DNA from: Solwaraspora sp. WMMD792 | GTDB taxonomy: Bacteria > Actinomycetota > Actinomycetes > Mycobacteriales > Micromonosporaceae | Direction: 5' to 3' | NCBI RefSeq assembly: GCF_029626105.1 | Contig: NZ_JARUBH010000009.1 | Coordinates: forward strand, 1,550,001 to 1,614,000 | DNA length: 64,000 nucleotides | Part shown: piece after piece, positions 1 through 8,475 of the stretch | Position numbering within the stretch: position 1 is the first letter of the stretch | How the letters are laid out: every line of letters begins with the position of its first letter | Notes under the pieces: generated by a model | The model's input: only the letters and a program-made list of their open reading frames with translations | Databases searched by the model: none | What the model was told of the DNA's origin: nothing | Position numbers and translations under genes: made by a program

Positions 1-615
1 GCGGCCGACGGTGCCTCCCGGGCCCAGCGACCCGAGCCCGGCGACGGGGAACCGGCGGCTGCCGCGGCAGTCCAGGCCGCTGAGACCACCGAACCACCGG
101 CCGACCCGGACGTCGCCGCGGCGGAGCCCACCGAGACCGCCGAGCCCGCCCCGGAGCCGACCTCGACCACCGTCGCCCCGGTCGCCGGGCTGTCCCAGGT
201 GCAGATGGACAACGCCACGGCCATCGTCGACGCCGGCCTGGCGTTGCAGCTGCCGCGCCGGGCCATGGTGATCGCGGTGGCCACCGCGATGCAGGAGTCG
301 ACCCTGCTCAACCGGGCCAGCGAGGTGCTGCCGGAGTCCAAGAACTACCCGCACCAGGGCACCGGCTGGGACCACGACTCGGTCGGGCTGTTCCAGCAGC
401 GCACCAGCACCGGCTGGGGCGCGGTGGCCGACCTGATGAACCCCACCTACTCGGCGACCCAGTTCTACCTCGCCCTGCAGCGGGTGGCCGGCTGGGAACA
501 GCTGCCGTTGACCGTCGCCGCCCAGGCGGTGCAGGTCTCGGCGTACCCGGGGCACTACGCCCAGCACGAGGCCGCTGCCGACGCCGTCGTCACCGCGGTG
601 CTCGCGGCCCGCTGA
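1..615 (+). CDS. Secreted lysozyme/transglycosylase-like protein, 5' truncated by window edge
   Basis: Frame 1 is open from the first base, so the N-terminus lies outside the window. The visible N-terminal ~65 residues are an Ala/Pro/Glu/Thr-rich linker of the kind that tethers exported actinobacterial wall proteins. The following ~140 residues form a compact domain with an AVATAMQEST helix followed by SVGLFQQR and GWG segments. That pattern is typical of lysozyme-fold (soluble transglycosylase-like) domains, where the Glu of MQES would be the catalytic acid. Known for the fold: cleavage or binding of peptidoglycan. Inferred: a wall-associated muramidase-like protein. The neighbour downstream is convergent. 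Confidence 0.7.
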   Translation, partial: AADGASRAQRPEPGDGEPAAAAAVQAAETTEPPADPDVAAAEPTETAEPAPEPTSTTVAPVAGLSQVQMDNATAIVDAGLALQLPRRAMVIAVATAMQESTLLNRASEVLPESKNYPHQGTGWDHDSVGLFQQRTSTGWGAVADLMNPTYSATQFYLALQRVAGWEQLPLTVAAQAVQVSAYPGHYAQHEAAADAVVTAVLAAR

Positions 616-680
616 GCACCGCCTGTCCCGTTCCGCCCGCCCCGCCGACCGACCGAACACCGGTCAAGCCCTTCGACGTC

Positions 681-729
681 GTACGCCGCCAGCGGCCCTG
701 GTCACCCGGCCAGGCCGCTGGCGGCGTAC
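681..729. terminator. Perfect inverted repeat, probable terminator of the convergent lipid operon
   Basis: Two 17-nt arms (681-697 and 713-729) are perfectly complementary around a 15-nt loop. The right arm lies inside the last codons of the SGNH hydrolase gene. It sits between two convergent genes and could serve both. Confidence 0.6.
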
Positions 730-1559
730 GCCACCTCGGCCAGCAGGTTCTGTCCGTCGGTGTCCGGGTGGAAGTAGTCCAGCCGGTTCAGTTGATCCAC
801 GGTGAACTGGGTGTCGTGTACCGCTCCGTCGTCGAACCGGCACCGGTCGCCGTACGCCCGGCAGGCCCCGGCCAGCTCGCGGTTGTACGCCGCGACCCGG
901 TCGCGTACCGCCGCCCGGCGCTGTGTCGCGGCCTCGTCGGTCGCTGTGGCGTCGGCCAGCAGCGACGGACACACGCCACGGTCCCAGGCCCGTACCACCC
1001 GCTCCTCGCCGTGCCCGATCTCCCACAGCCGGTACAGGTCGGGGATGCTCAACACCAGGACCTTCGCCTGCGGCAGCCCGTCGCCCAGCACCCGTAGGGC
1101 CCGGTCGACGTCGTCCCGGAACGCCGCCGTCGAGGTCATGTCCTGCGGCGTCGCCCGGCACGCGTCGTTCGCGCCGATCAGCACCGTCACGTACTGGGCC
1201 GAGACGTCCACCGCCGACGCGGCCTGGTCGGCCAACGCCGCCGCCCGGGCCCCTGGCACCGAGAAGTCGTGCTCCTGCCCCTCCATAGCGGGATTGATCT
1301 CGGCGATCCGCTGGTACAGGCTCTCCACCCGGAATCCGTCGCCGGTGGACCACGAGTTGCGCCGGCAACTGGTCAGTACGACGCAGGAGCCGTACCCGGC
1401 GGTGATCGAGTCGCCGAGCGCCGCCATCGACGACGGCAGATCGGTGCCAGGTGGCGGCGGTGCCGGCGTGCCCGGCCCGTCGCCGTCCTCGCCAGCTTCG
1501 CAGGCCAGCGCCACGAGGGCGCAGACAGCGGCGGCGCCGGCCACCCAACGTCGGTGCAT
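702..1559 (-). CDS. SGNH/GDSL-family hydrolase, probable lipoprotein
   Basis: 285 aa. An Arg-rich start and a hydrophobic stretch end at Cys20 (VALAC), a somewhat non-canonical lipobox, so the protein is probably exported and perhaps lipid-anchored. SGNH blocks are clear: GDSITAGYG (block I, nucleophile Ser), a GAND block (III) and DYFHPDTDGQ near the C-terminus (Asp/His of block V). The family hydrolyses esters of lipids, acylated sugars or polymers. The start is chosen at the ATG preceded by a GGAGG site; longer reading upstream would overlap the previous gene. It starts 38 bp after the epimerase gene on the same strand, so it probably belongs to the upstream lipid-type operon, and may release or edit its product outside the cell (inference). 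Confidence 0.85.
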   Translation of the reverse strand: MHRRWVAGAAAVCALVALACEAGEDGDGPGTPAPPPPGTDLPSSMAALGDSITAGYGSCVVLTSCRRNSWSTGDGFRVESLYQRIAEINPAMEGQEHDFSVPGARAAALADQAASAVDVSAQYVTVLIGANDACRATPQDMTSTAAFRDDVDRALRVLGDGLPQAKVLVLSIPDLYRLWEIGHGEERVVRAWDRGVCPSLLADATATDEAATQRRAAVRDRVAAYNRELAGACRAYGDRCRFDDGAVHDTQFTVDQLNRLDYFHPDTDGQNLLAEVAYAASGLAG

Positions 1560-1597
1560 CCGGACCTCCAGCGAGACGGAAAGCGACGGAAGGGTAA

Positions 1598-2566
1598 CTA
1601 TATGCGTCGGCGTGGATCTGGCGACACCCACCGGGCCGGACCGGTCGACAGCTCCGCCAGGAAGTCGGGCAGGGTCCGCCGGGGCGCCCACCCCTGGGCG
1701 TACGCCCGACCCAGATCCAGCACCGTGCCGTACGCCAACTGCTCCACCGCGTACCGGGTCAGCCGCCCGGTGCCCGGCACCCCGAGCCGGGTCGCGCCGC
1801 TGGCCAGCGCCGCCGCGCCCAGCGCGACCGGCACCGGCACCCGCAACGGCCGCGCCGGTCGGCCGGCCGCCGCCAGCACGCCGGTGACCACCGCGTCGCG
1901 CGAGTACGGCGTCGCGTCGGCCACGTTGTACGGTCCCGGTGGCCAGCGCAGCGCCGCCAGGCAGGCGTCGGCCAGGTTCTCCACCGCCGTCAGGCTCATC
2001 GCCACGTCCGGACCGGGCACCGGCACCCGACCCCGCCGGACCGCGGCCAGCAACCGGGGCAGCAGATGCGGGTCGCCGGCCCCGTACACCGCCCGGGGCC
2101 GCAGCACCACCGCACCGGCCGCCAACGCCAGCCGCTCCCCGGCGGCCTTGGTCCGCCCGTACCCGGTGCGCTGGCCGTCGGTCGGGTGATCCTCCCGGAT
2201 CGCGACGCTGTGCCGACCCGGCCGGTAGACGCTGGCGCTGCTCACCCAGACCACCGGCCGGTCGGCCGCCGCCCGCAGCAGTCGGGCGGTGCCCGCCACG
2301 TTCACCGCGTGGTACGCGGCCTCCGCCGCCGCGCCGGCCGGTGGATCCCCGACCGCCGCCGCCAGATGCACGACGACGTCGACGCCCCGCAGGTCCGGTA
2401 GCTCCCGGCCGGCGTCCCACGGCACGTGCCGGCCCACCGGGCCGGGCCGGCGGCCTACCGCCACCACCTCGGCACCGGCCGTGGCGGCTGCCCGCGCCAC
2501 CGCCGACCCGCAGAAGCCGCTGGCCCCGGTCACCGCGACCCGCAGCCCGGTCAGCCGGGTGTTCAC
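1598..2566 (-). CDS. NAD-dependent epimerase/dehydratase, OleD-like dehydrogenase candidate
   Basis: 322 aa extended SDR. The Rossmann motif TGASGFCG is at residues 13-20, and VSSASVY is followed by the catalytic pair Tyr136-x3-Lys140. The GTG start overlaps the P450 stop as GTGA (2563-2566), so the two genes are translationally coupled. By sequence alone it could act on a nucleotide sugar or reduce a keto group of a lipid. The context (OleA-like ketosynthase and AMP ligase in the same operon) favours an OleD-type role: NADPH reduction of a 2-alkyl-3-keto acid to the hydroxy acid. The substrate is inferred, not shown. Confidence 0.8.
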   Translation of the reverse strand: MNTRLTGLRVAVTGASGFCGSAVARAAATAGAEVVAVGRRPGPVGRHVPWDAGRELPDLRGVDVVVHLAAAVGDPPAGAAAEAAYHAVNVAGTARLLRAAADRPVVWVSSASVYRPGRHSVAIREDHPTDGQRTGYGRTKAAGERLALAAGAVVLRPRAVYGAGDPHLLPRLLAAVRRGRVPVPGPDVAMSLTAVENLADACLAALRWPPGPYNVADATPYSRDAVVTGVLAAAGRPARPLRVPVPVALGAAALASGATRLGVPGTGRLTRYAVEQLAYGTVLDLGRAYAQGWAPRRTLPDFLAELSTGPARWVSPDPRRRI

Positions 2567-3693
2567 CGGGTCGCCCGGACCGTCAGCCGGGCCCAGCCCG
2601 GCAGCGCCGACCGCCGGTCCACCCGCGCCCCGGTCACCACCGGCCGGTACGGCGCCAGCGCGGCGAGCACGTCGTCGAGCTGGGCGTGGGCCAGCCGGGC
2701 ACCGGGGCAGTGGTGCGGGCCGGTGCCGAACACCAGATGCCCGACCGCCGCCGGCACCGGCGCGTCCGGATCCGGGTGCGGCGCACCGGCGCGGGCCGCG
2801 TGCCGGGCGACCAGCAGCAGCCGGTCGCCGGCCCGCAGCCGGGTACCGGCGCGCAACCGGCTGCCGGCCAGTTCGGCGGTGCCGGCCACCACCCGGGGCA
2901 GCACCGGGCTCGGCGCGGTCACCCGTAGCAGCTCCGCCACCAGCACCGTCCGCGAATCGGCGCGGTCCGCCGCCGGCCACAGCCGGTCGTCGGCGCACCA
3001 GGCGACGGCCCGAGGGATCGCCGCCACCGTCGTGTTGATCGAGGCGACGGCCAGCATGCCGGCCCGGGCCGCCTCGTCCGCCGGCCCGCCGAGCAGCCGG
3101 GTCAGCTCGGCGGCGGCCGACGCGGTGGCGGCGCGGTCCCGGCGGGCCCGGCCCGGCCAGCGCAGCCCGGGCAGATGCCCCCGGGCGGCGAGCGCCGCAG
3201 CGGACCGGGCCGCGGCGGTCAACGCGTACGCCGGCACCGACACGTCCAGCATCGCGGCGGTGCTCGCCCCGGACAGCTCGGCGACCAGGTCGACGACATC
3301 CACCTCGGCCCCGTCGCCCAGCGGTGCCAGCCGCCGCCGCAGTACCTCCAACCAGACCGGCCGCAGCCGGGCGACCCCGTCGGCGCCGAACACCGACGCG
3401 GCACCCCGGCGGGTCTGTCGGTGCCCGGCACCGTCCTGGTCGAACAGGAATCCGTCGCCGCCGGTGGCCCGGCGCGCCGCCCCGGCGGTGGTCCGCTCGG
3501 CCGAGCGGTCCAACGGGACCCGACGCAGCGCGTCGGCGAACGGCGCCGCGTCGTGCACCAGCACGATGCGGCCGATCCGGCGCACCGGCGCGCGTCGGGT
3601 CGCCGCCAACAGAGCGAACAGCACCGGATGGCTGCCCAGGTAGACCCGCCGGTCCCGGCGGCGGCCCCGCCGGGCCGGGCGCGGCTCAACCAT
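2563..3693 (-). CDS. Cytochrome P450
   Basis: 376 aa, slightly shorter than typical bacterial CYPs (~400). The heme-binding loop FGTGPHHCPG is present, with the thiolate ligand at Cys329, and an ExxR motif (ELLR) marks the K helix. The I-helix segment reads ASINTT, so the usual acidic residue before Thr is Asn. This occurs in some biosynthetic P450s with altered proton delivery. It overlaps the upstream ligase by 8 bp and the downstream epimerase by 4 bp, placing it firmly inside the operon. Expected role: hydroxylation, epoxidation or desaturation of the lipid made by the neighbours. No dedicated ferredoxin gene is adjacent. Confidence 0.9.
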   Translation of the reverse strand: MVEPRPARRGRRRDRRVYLGSHPVLFALLAATRRAPVRRIGRIVLVHDAAPFADALRRVPLDRSAERTTAGAARRATGGDGFLFDQDGAGHRQTRRGAASVFGADGVARLRPVWLEVLRRRLAPLGDGAEVDVVDLVAELSGASTAAMLDVSVPAYALTAAARSAAALAARGHLPGLRWPGRARRDRAATASAAAELTRLLGGPADEAARAGMLAVASINTTVAAIPRAVAWCADDRLWPAADRADSRTVLVAELLRVTAPSPVLPRVVAGTAELAGSRLRAGTRLRAGDRLLLVARHAARAGAPHPDPDAPVPAAVGHLVFGTGPHHCPGARLAHAQLDDVLAALAPYRPVVTGARVDRRSALPGWARLTVRATR

Positions 3694-5176
3694 CGCCGGC
3701 CACCTGCGCCGCAGCTCGCGCCGTCACCTGCGCTGCGACCTGCGCCGCCGCCTGCCGGTCCGGCTTACGGGACCGCCCGGCCAGCGGAACCCGGGCGAAC
3801 ACCACCCGGTCCGGGCGGGCCGACCCCATCCGGTCCAGCACCGGCCGCAGCGCGGCCCGCAGCCGGGCCCGGTCGGTGCCCGGCTCCGGCTGCACCACTG
3901 CTACCAGCTGCTCGTCACCGTCGTCGGCGGGCACGCCGATCAGTACCGCCAGCGCCACCCCGGGTACGTGCAGAGCCGGCTCGTACAGCCCCGGGTAGAT
4001 GTTCTCCGCCGCCCGCAGCACCATGTCCTTGCACCGGCCGGCGAGCACCAGCCGGTCGCCGTCGAGCCGGCCGACGTCGCCGGTGGCCACCTCGGCCATC
4101 GGCGGTTCACCGAGGTACCGGTCCGCCTGCCCCGGACCGGACAGCCAGACCTGCCCGGTGTCGTCGACCCGGGCGGCCACCCCCGGAAGTGGCCGGCCCA
4201 CCAGGTCCCCGTCGGCGGCGTACCCGCGCTTGTCGGCCTCCTCCACGGCGGCGGCCGGGAACAGTTCGGTGAGCGCGTACACCCCGTACGCCCGGTCCGC
4301 GCCGGCCCGGCGGACCCGGCCCAGCAGGGCGGCGCTGACCGGGGCTGAGCCGCTGAACACCTGCCCGGTCAGCCGGGGCGAGTGGTCGAGCACCGCGCGC
4401 AGCTGCGGCGGTGTCAGGTACGTCGCCTGCGGCCGCAGCCGGGTCAGCTGCCGGGCCAGCAGCGCCGGCGACCGGGCCGGCAACGCCACCGGCGCGCCGG
4501 CCGCCAACGCCGGCACCAGCACGAAGAACGTGCCGCCCAGCACCGGCACGTCGGGCTGCGGGCCGACCAGCCCGGTCACCGCCCGCATCCCGGCGGCCAG
4601 CCCGGCCCGGGTGTGCACCACCGCCCGGGGGCGGCTGGTCGTCCCCGAGGTGAAGACGATCACCGCGTCACCGTCACCGTCGAACGGCGTCGGCAGCGGG
4701 CCGACGCCCGCCGGCAGCGTCGGCGCGCAGCCGGGCAACCGGCGCCCGACCGTACGGACCGGGGCGATCCGGGTCAGGTCCGGCAACGCCAGGTGCGCGC
4801 GGCGGGCCAGCGGGCCGGCCCAACCGGCCACCGCCTGCGCCGCCGAGTCGGCCAGCACCAACGCCGGCTCGGCCACGGCGAGCCGGGCGGTCAGCACATC
4901 CGGGCCGGCCGTCGGGTCCAGCACCGCCACCCGCACGCCCAGGTGGTACGCGGCCAGCAGCACCGCCAGCGACCGGGGGCCCGGGCGTACCGCCAGAGCG
5001 AGGGTGTCCCCGGCGGCGAGCCCGTGCCGGGCCAGCGCGGCGGTGTACCGGTCGGTGAGATTGGTCAGGTCACCGGCGGTGGCCCGGACCCGGGACCGAC
5101 CGGTCAGCGCCGTGGCGGTCAGCACCGCCGGGCGGTGCGGGTCGGCGCGCAGTACCGTGGCGAGGCGGTCCAGCAT
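3686..5176 (-). CDS. AMP-dependent acyl ligase, OleC/beta-lactone-synthetase-like candidate
   Basis: 496 aa ANL-superfamily enzyme. The P-loop FTSGTTSRPRA lies near residue 175; the usual Lys is Arg. GSAPVSAALL and YALTELFP follow in the positions of OleC-like GAPV and TEALP motifs, then a GR.KD hinge. A C-terminal SRKPDR carries the catalytic Lys region. The last ~25 residues are an Ala/Gln repeat. In the Ole pathway OleC adenylates a beta-hydroxy acid and closes it to a beta-lactone. A plain fatty-acyl-CoA/AMP ligase is the alternative, and the GRCKDM hinge looks more like that class. It starts 28 bp after the GT2 gene. Confidence 0.85.
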   Translation of the reverse strand: MLDRLATVLRADPHRPAVLTATALTGRSRVRATAGDLTNLTDRYTAALARHGLAAGDTLALAVRPGPRSLAVLLAAYHLGVRVAVLDPTAGPDVLTARLAVAEPALVLADSAAQAVAGWAGPLARRAHLALPDLTRIAPVRTVGRRLPGCAPTLPAGVGPLPTPFDGDGDAVIVFTSGTTSRPRAVVHTRAGLAAGMRAVTGLVGPQPDVPVLGGTFFVLVPALAAGAPVALPARSPALLARQLTRLRPQATYLTPPQLRAVLDHSPRLTGQVFSGSAPVSAALLGRVRRAGADRAYGVYALTELFPAAAVEEADKRGYAADGDLVGRPLPGVAARVDDTGQVWLSGPGQADRYLGEPPMAEVATGDVGRLDGDRLVLAGRCKDMVLRAAENIYPGLYEPALHVPGVALAVLIGVPADDGDEQLVAVVQPEPGTDRARLRAALRPVLDRMGSARPDRVVFARVPLAGRSRKPDRQAAAQVAAQVTARAAAQVAGDG

Positions 5177-5204
5177 CAGCCGTGGTCCTTCCCGGTCGGC
5201 GGAG

Positions 5205-5993
5205 TCACCGCGGATCCTCGGTCAACGGGCCGGCACCCCAGTCCAGGTACCAGGCGGCGGTGCGGCGCAGGCCGTACGCCCGCAGCCGCCGGGTCGAGTT
5301 CTCCACCACCATGTCCCGGCGGTGGGTGATCGCCGACGTGGTGCGGCGTACCCGGTTCAGGAAGGCCCGGTCGGTCGGCGACGGCCGGCGCGGCATGCCG
5401 CCGCACGCCTGGTACAGCTCGGCGGTGACCGCCATGTTGTTGCCGGCGTGCATCCGGTACGGCGCCAGGTAGCCGCCGGTGCGTCGGTGCGCCGGGCGCA
5501 GCCGCCCGAACGTCGCGGCGAGCAGCACCAGCATCCGGAATCCGGCCCTGCCGACCGGGCCGTGCTCGTCGCGGCGGGCCCGGATCGCACCGCAGACCAG
5601 CCCGGCCCCGTCGGCCAGGCCGGCACGTGCCGCCGCCACCCAGCCGGGACGCGGCAGACAGTCCGCGTCGGTACGGGCCAGCCACCGAGCGCCGTGCGTG
5701 ATGGCGTACCGGAAACCGGTGTCGACCGCAGCCCCGACGCCCTTCTGCGGTTCCCGCAGCAGCCGGACCGGAAACGGCGCGGCCCCGGCGAACCGCTCGA
5801 CCACGGCGACGGTGCCGTCGGTGGAGTTGTTGTCGACCACGACCAGGGTGAAGTCCCGGTCGGTCTGGGCGGCCAGCGCGGCCAGTGTGGCACCGATGCG
5901 GGCCTGCTCCTGGTACGCCGGCACCACCACCCACAGCGGTCCGTCACCGACCGCCGCCGGTGCGGCGGGTGGCTGCTCGACCGCCCGGGTCAC
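5205..5993 (-). CDS. Glycosyltransferase family 2
   Basis: 262 aa. GT-A fold signatures are VVPAYQEQARIG near residue 25, VVDNNSTDGT near residue 55, and a metal-binding DADC (DxD) near residue 113. No transmembrane segment is obvious, so it is probably cytosolic or peripheral. Its GTG/ATG region overlaps the ketosynthase stop by 4 bp (5990-5993), indicating coupling. GT2 enzymes transfer sugars from nucleotide donors. Here the acceptor is plausibly the lipid product of the operon, which would make a glycolipid (inference). The C-terminal ~60 residues are Arg-rich. Confidence 0.9.
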   Translation of the reverse strand: MTRAVEQPPAAPAAVGDGPLWVVVPAYQEQARIGATLAALAAQTDRDFTLVVVDNNSTDGTVAVVERFAGAAPFPVRLLREPQKGVGAAVDTGFRYAITHGARWLARTDADCLPRPGWVAAARAGLADGAGLVCGAIRARRDEHGPVGRAGFRMLVLLAATFGRLRPAHRRTGGYLAPYRMHAGNNMAVTAELYQACGGMPRRPSPTDRAFLNRVRRTTSAITHRRDMVVENSTRRLRAYGLRRTAAWYLDWGAGPLTEDPR

Positions 5994-7018
5994 GGCTTCT
6001 CCCAGACCATCGTCATCACGCTGACCCCGCCACCCAGACCGATCGCCAGCACCCGGTCACCGCTGCGCAGCCCGGCGTCGACCCGGGCCAGCTGTACGCC
6101 GAGCGTGGCGCTGGCCAGGTTGCCCAACTCGTCGACGGTGACCTCCAGCTTCTCCTTCGGCACTCCGGTGACCTCGATGAAGCGTTCCAGGTACGGCACG
6201 CTGACCTGGTGCACCAGGACGCGCTCGTAGTCGACCCAGTCCCAGCCGGTGCGCCGCCGCACCCGGTCGAGGATGTCGGTGCCGATCCGTTCGAAGACCG
6301 ACCGCAGGGCGTGCCCGTCGCCGTGGAAGTAGGTGTGCTCGTCACCGCGCGGATGTCGGGAGCCACCGCCGAAGATGCCACCGACCGACCAGTGCCCGGA
6401 GCGGGTTTCGGTGTCGACGTCGACGATCCCGCCGCGCCGGACCGGCTCGACCAGCACCGCCGCCCCGCCGTCGCCGAACGTGTAGCCGGCGAACGACGAC
6501 CGGGCCTGCGCCATGCTCTCCAGCCGGGGACGCATCACCCGGGTCGGGGTCTCGCCGGTGACGACCAGCGCCCGCCGCGCCCGACCGGCGACGATCATCG
6601 ACCGGGCCAGGTCGATGCCGTTGATGAAGCTGTTGCAGGCGTTGCTGACGTCGACCGCGTGCGCCGAGCCGCCCAGCTCGGCCTGGACGATGTGCGCGGT
6701 CGCCGGCTCGACCAGGTCCCGGCTGGCCGAGGCGAACAGCAGCAGGTCGACGTCGTCGGGGGTGTGCCCGGCGGCGGCGAGCGCCCGCTGGGCGGCCCGC
6801 ACCGCGAAGGTCGAGGCGTACTCGTCGTCCGCGGCGACCCGACGCTGTCCGATCCCGGTCATCGTGGCGAACAGGCCGGGCGGCAGCACGATGTCGCTGG
6901 CGGCAGCGATCCGGTCCTGCAGGTCGGCGGTGGCGAGGGTACGGTCGGGCAGGCTGACGCCGACCCCGGTGATCCCGACCCGGGGTACGGGCCACTCCGG
7001 TGGCGACGGAACGTTCAT
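5990..7018 (-). CDS. 3-oxoacyl-ACP synthase III family, OleA-like acyl-CoA condensing enzyme
   Basis: 342 aa thiolase-fold enzyme with catalytic Cys128 (VSNAC), His270 (LVHQ) and Asn300 (ELGN). Glu104 lies in the sequence EPATA. In OleA of Xanthomonas campestris the equivalent Glu117, 26 residues before Cys143, is the general base for head-to-head Claisen condensation of two acyl-CoAs, and FabH proteins lack it. Here the spacing is 24. This favours an OleA-type (non-decarboxylating) rather than FabH role. It is the first gene of the six-gene operon running to 702. A 14-bp palindrome lies just upstream of its start. Confidence 0.88.
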   Translation of the reverse strand: MNVPSPPEWPVPRVGITGVGVSLPDRTLATADLQDRIAAASDIVLPPGLFATMTGIGQRRVAADDEYASTFAVRAAQRALAAAGHTPDDVDLLLFASASRDLVEPATAHIVQAELGGSAHAVDVSNACNSFINGIDLARSMIVAGRARRALVVTGETPTRVMRPRLESMAQARSSFAGYTFGDGGAAVLVEPVRRGGIVDVDTETRSGHWSVGGIFGGGSRHPRGDEHTYFHGDGHALRSVFERIGTDILDRVRRRTGWDWVDYERVLVHQVSVPYLERFIEVTGVPKEKLEVTVDELGNLASATLGVQLARVDAGLRSGDRVLAIGLGGGVSVMTMVWEKP

Positions 7019-7038
7019 CTGCTCAGCTTCCTGCCGGA

Positions 7039-7052
7039 CCGGACCGGTCCGG
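7039..7052. promoter_or_regulatory. 14-bp perfect palindrome upstream of the lipid operon
   Basis: CCGGACCGGTCCGG is centred about 27 bp upstream of the ketosynthase start and within the gap to the divergent small gene. A palindrome at this position could be a repressor site, but GC-rich palindromes are common by chance in this genome. Confidence 0.25.
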
Positions 7053-7141
7053 ATGAGTAGGGGTGCTCAGCTCGACCTGGTGGTGCGGGCCGGCGTCGGT
7101 GGCGAGGTTACGGCCCGGTGTCTGCCGGGTACAGCCCGGGG

Positions 7142-7408
7142 ATGGCCACAAAGTCGCAGCCCAAGGGGGCCCGGGGGACCGTCGGTCACGCCTACAGCGC
7201 GTTGAATCTGCGACTGGCGATGGCCGGTTTCGGGCTGGTCTTCTGCACCGTGCTCGGGGTGCTCGCCTGGCGGGCCGAACTGACCGCTGGCGCGATCGTG
7301 CTGTGGCTGCTGGCCGTGATCGCTGTGGTCGACCTGGTCGTCGTGCAGCGTCGCCGCCGGGCCCGCCGGCGGGAGCAACCGGGCGTACGGCATTCACTCT
7401 TCGAGTAA
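7142..7408 (+). CDS. Small two-helix membrane protein (possibly DUF6343-like)
   Basis: 88 aa from the ATG at 7142; an in-frame GTG at 7118 would add eight residues. A polar N-terminus with SALNLRLAMAGFG is followed by two hydrophobic segments (roughly residues 26-46 and 50-68) and a very basic tail (RRRRARRRE). The pattern fits small actinobacterial inner-membrane proteins of the DUF6343 type, recalled from memory and not checked. It is divergent from the lipid operon. Function unknown. Confidence 0.65.
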   Translation: MATKSQPKGARGTVGHAYSALNLRLAMAGFGLVFCTVLGVLAWRAELTAGAIVLWLLAVIAVVDLVVVQRRRRARRREQPGVRHSLFE

Positions 7409-7638
7409 GCCTTCACGAGCCGTCTGTCGGTGAATATTGCCCGACAGATGCGATGTCACCCTTCCGCGTGGGGGTACCTCACTGGCGGCCGGTTACGTAC
7501 AACTGCGCCGTACCACGGAACAGACATATTACCCAAAGAGGTTGTACGGCCACCTGCTGCGGAAGGAAGTATCGAGCGGATGGCCGATGATTGACCTTAC
7601 CGGAATCCTGCCCCGGGGAACTGCGAGGTCGACAACCC

Positions 7639-8373
7639 ATGCCACGCAAGAAAATTGCGCTCGCTCTCACCCTCAGCGCTCTGATCGCCGGCACCCTGGG
7701 CGGCTGCGGCGTAGCCTCCACCACCCCCACCGGCGTCCCCTGCACCTTGCAGGGAGTCCACTGCCGATACTTTCTCGTGGACGGCAAGCCGGTTCCATGC
7801 GATCCGCCCCAGAACCACGTCTGCGGCAACTCTCCCGGGGAGTTCTACGTCTATGTCACGTCCACCGACACGACCCTCCGTTGTGATGAGTCGTCCTGTG
7901 CGGAGGCGGCCGCACCTGTCGACTGCACCGGGAGCGTCAACTACGACGATCTGAAAGACCACGGCATTGCCTGGAAGGTCGTCAGCCAGGAGCACAACGA
8001 GAACGCGACAGGCAGCCCGGTCGAGGTCACATTCACCTCGACCAAGTCCGAGACCGTAGAGGTGAACACGGAACTCAGCTTCGAGGCAAAGGGCGATGCG
8101 GTCGTGGCCGCCGTTCGAGCCGAGATCAACAGAGCGGTGAGCGAATCCGTGACCACGAGCATCGGCAACAGCACAACCATGACTATCGAAGCGGGGCAGA
8201 CCGGGTACGCGATCTACGGGGTGCGGATGCAGGTTACGGAGGGCCGGATGCGCAACGTCAACGTGTGCACCGATGCCAGCGAGGACCTGGGGCAGGTGAC
8301 GACGTACGTGCCGATATCGTCCGGTTGGTGCCTCTGGACCAGCGACCAACCGCCGTGCCGGACCATCGACTGA
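7639..8373 (+). CDS. Cys-rich lipoprotein with amphipathic beta-strand domain, unknown function
   Basis: 244 aa. The signal peptide ends in an ideal lipobox (LGGC), and a GAGG site precedes the ATG. About ten further Cys residues suggest several disulfides in the exported form. The C-terminal half alternates Ser/Thr with hydrophobics: SKSETVEVNTELSF, then an Ala/Val-rich RAEINRAVSESVTTS, then TTMTIEAGQ. This resembles the pre-insertion strands of ETX/MTX2 (aerolysin-type) proteins, but I cannot assign the family from sequence alone. Base composition is clearly less GC-rich than the neighbours, and a 230-bp AT-richer promoter region precedes it; both hint at acquisition. Confidence 0.8.
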   Translation: MPRKKIALALTLSALIAGTLGGCGVASTTPTGVPCTLQGVHCRYFLVDGKPVPCDPPQNHVCGNSPGEFYVYVTSTDTTLRCDESSCAEAAAPVDCTGSVNYDDLKDHGIAWKVVSQEHNENATGSPVEVTFTSTKSETVEVNTELSFEAKGDAVVAAVRAEINRAVSESVTTSIGNSTTMTIEAGQTGYAIYGVRMQVTEGRMRNVNVCTDASEDLGQVTTYVPISSGWCLWTSDQPPCRTID

Positions 8374-8425
8374 CCTGGGTACCGGCCGGGAGAGCCTGCA
8401 CCCGTCCGGCCGAAGGGCACGCTGC

Positions 8426-8475
8426 CAGTCTCAACGTGGGCTGAGGCCGGCAGTCTCAACGTGGGCTGAGGCCGG
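8426..8475 (+). repeat. Perfect 25-bp tandem duplication
   Basis: Two identical 25-bp copies (8426-8450, 8451-8475) beginning CAGTCTCAACGTGGG lie end to end between the lipoprotein gene and the EF-Tu leader. They contain no visible hairpin and no reading frame of note. Confidence 0.95.
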
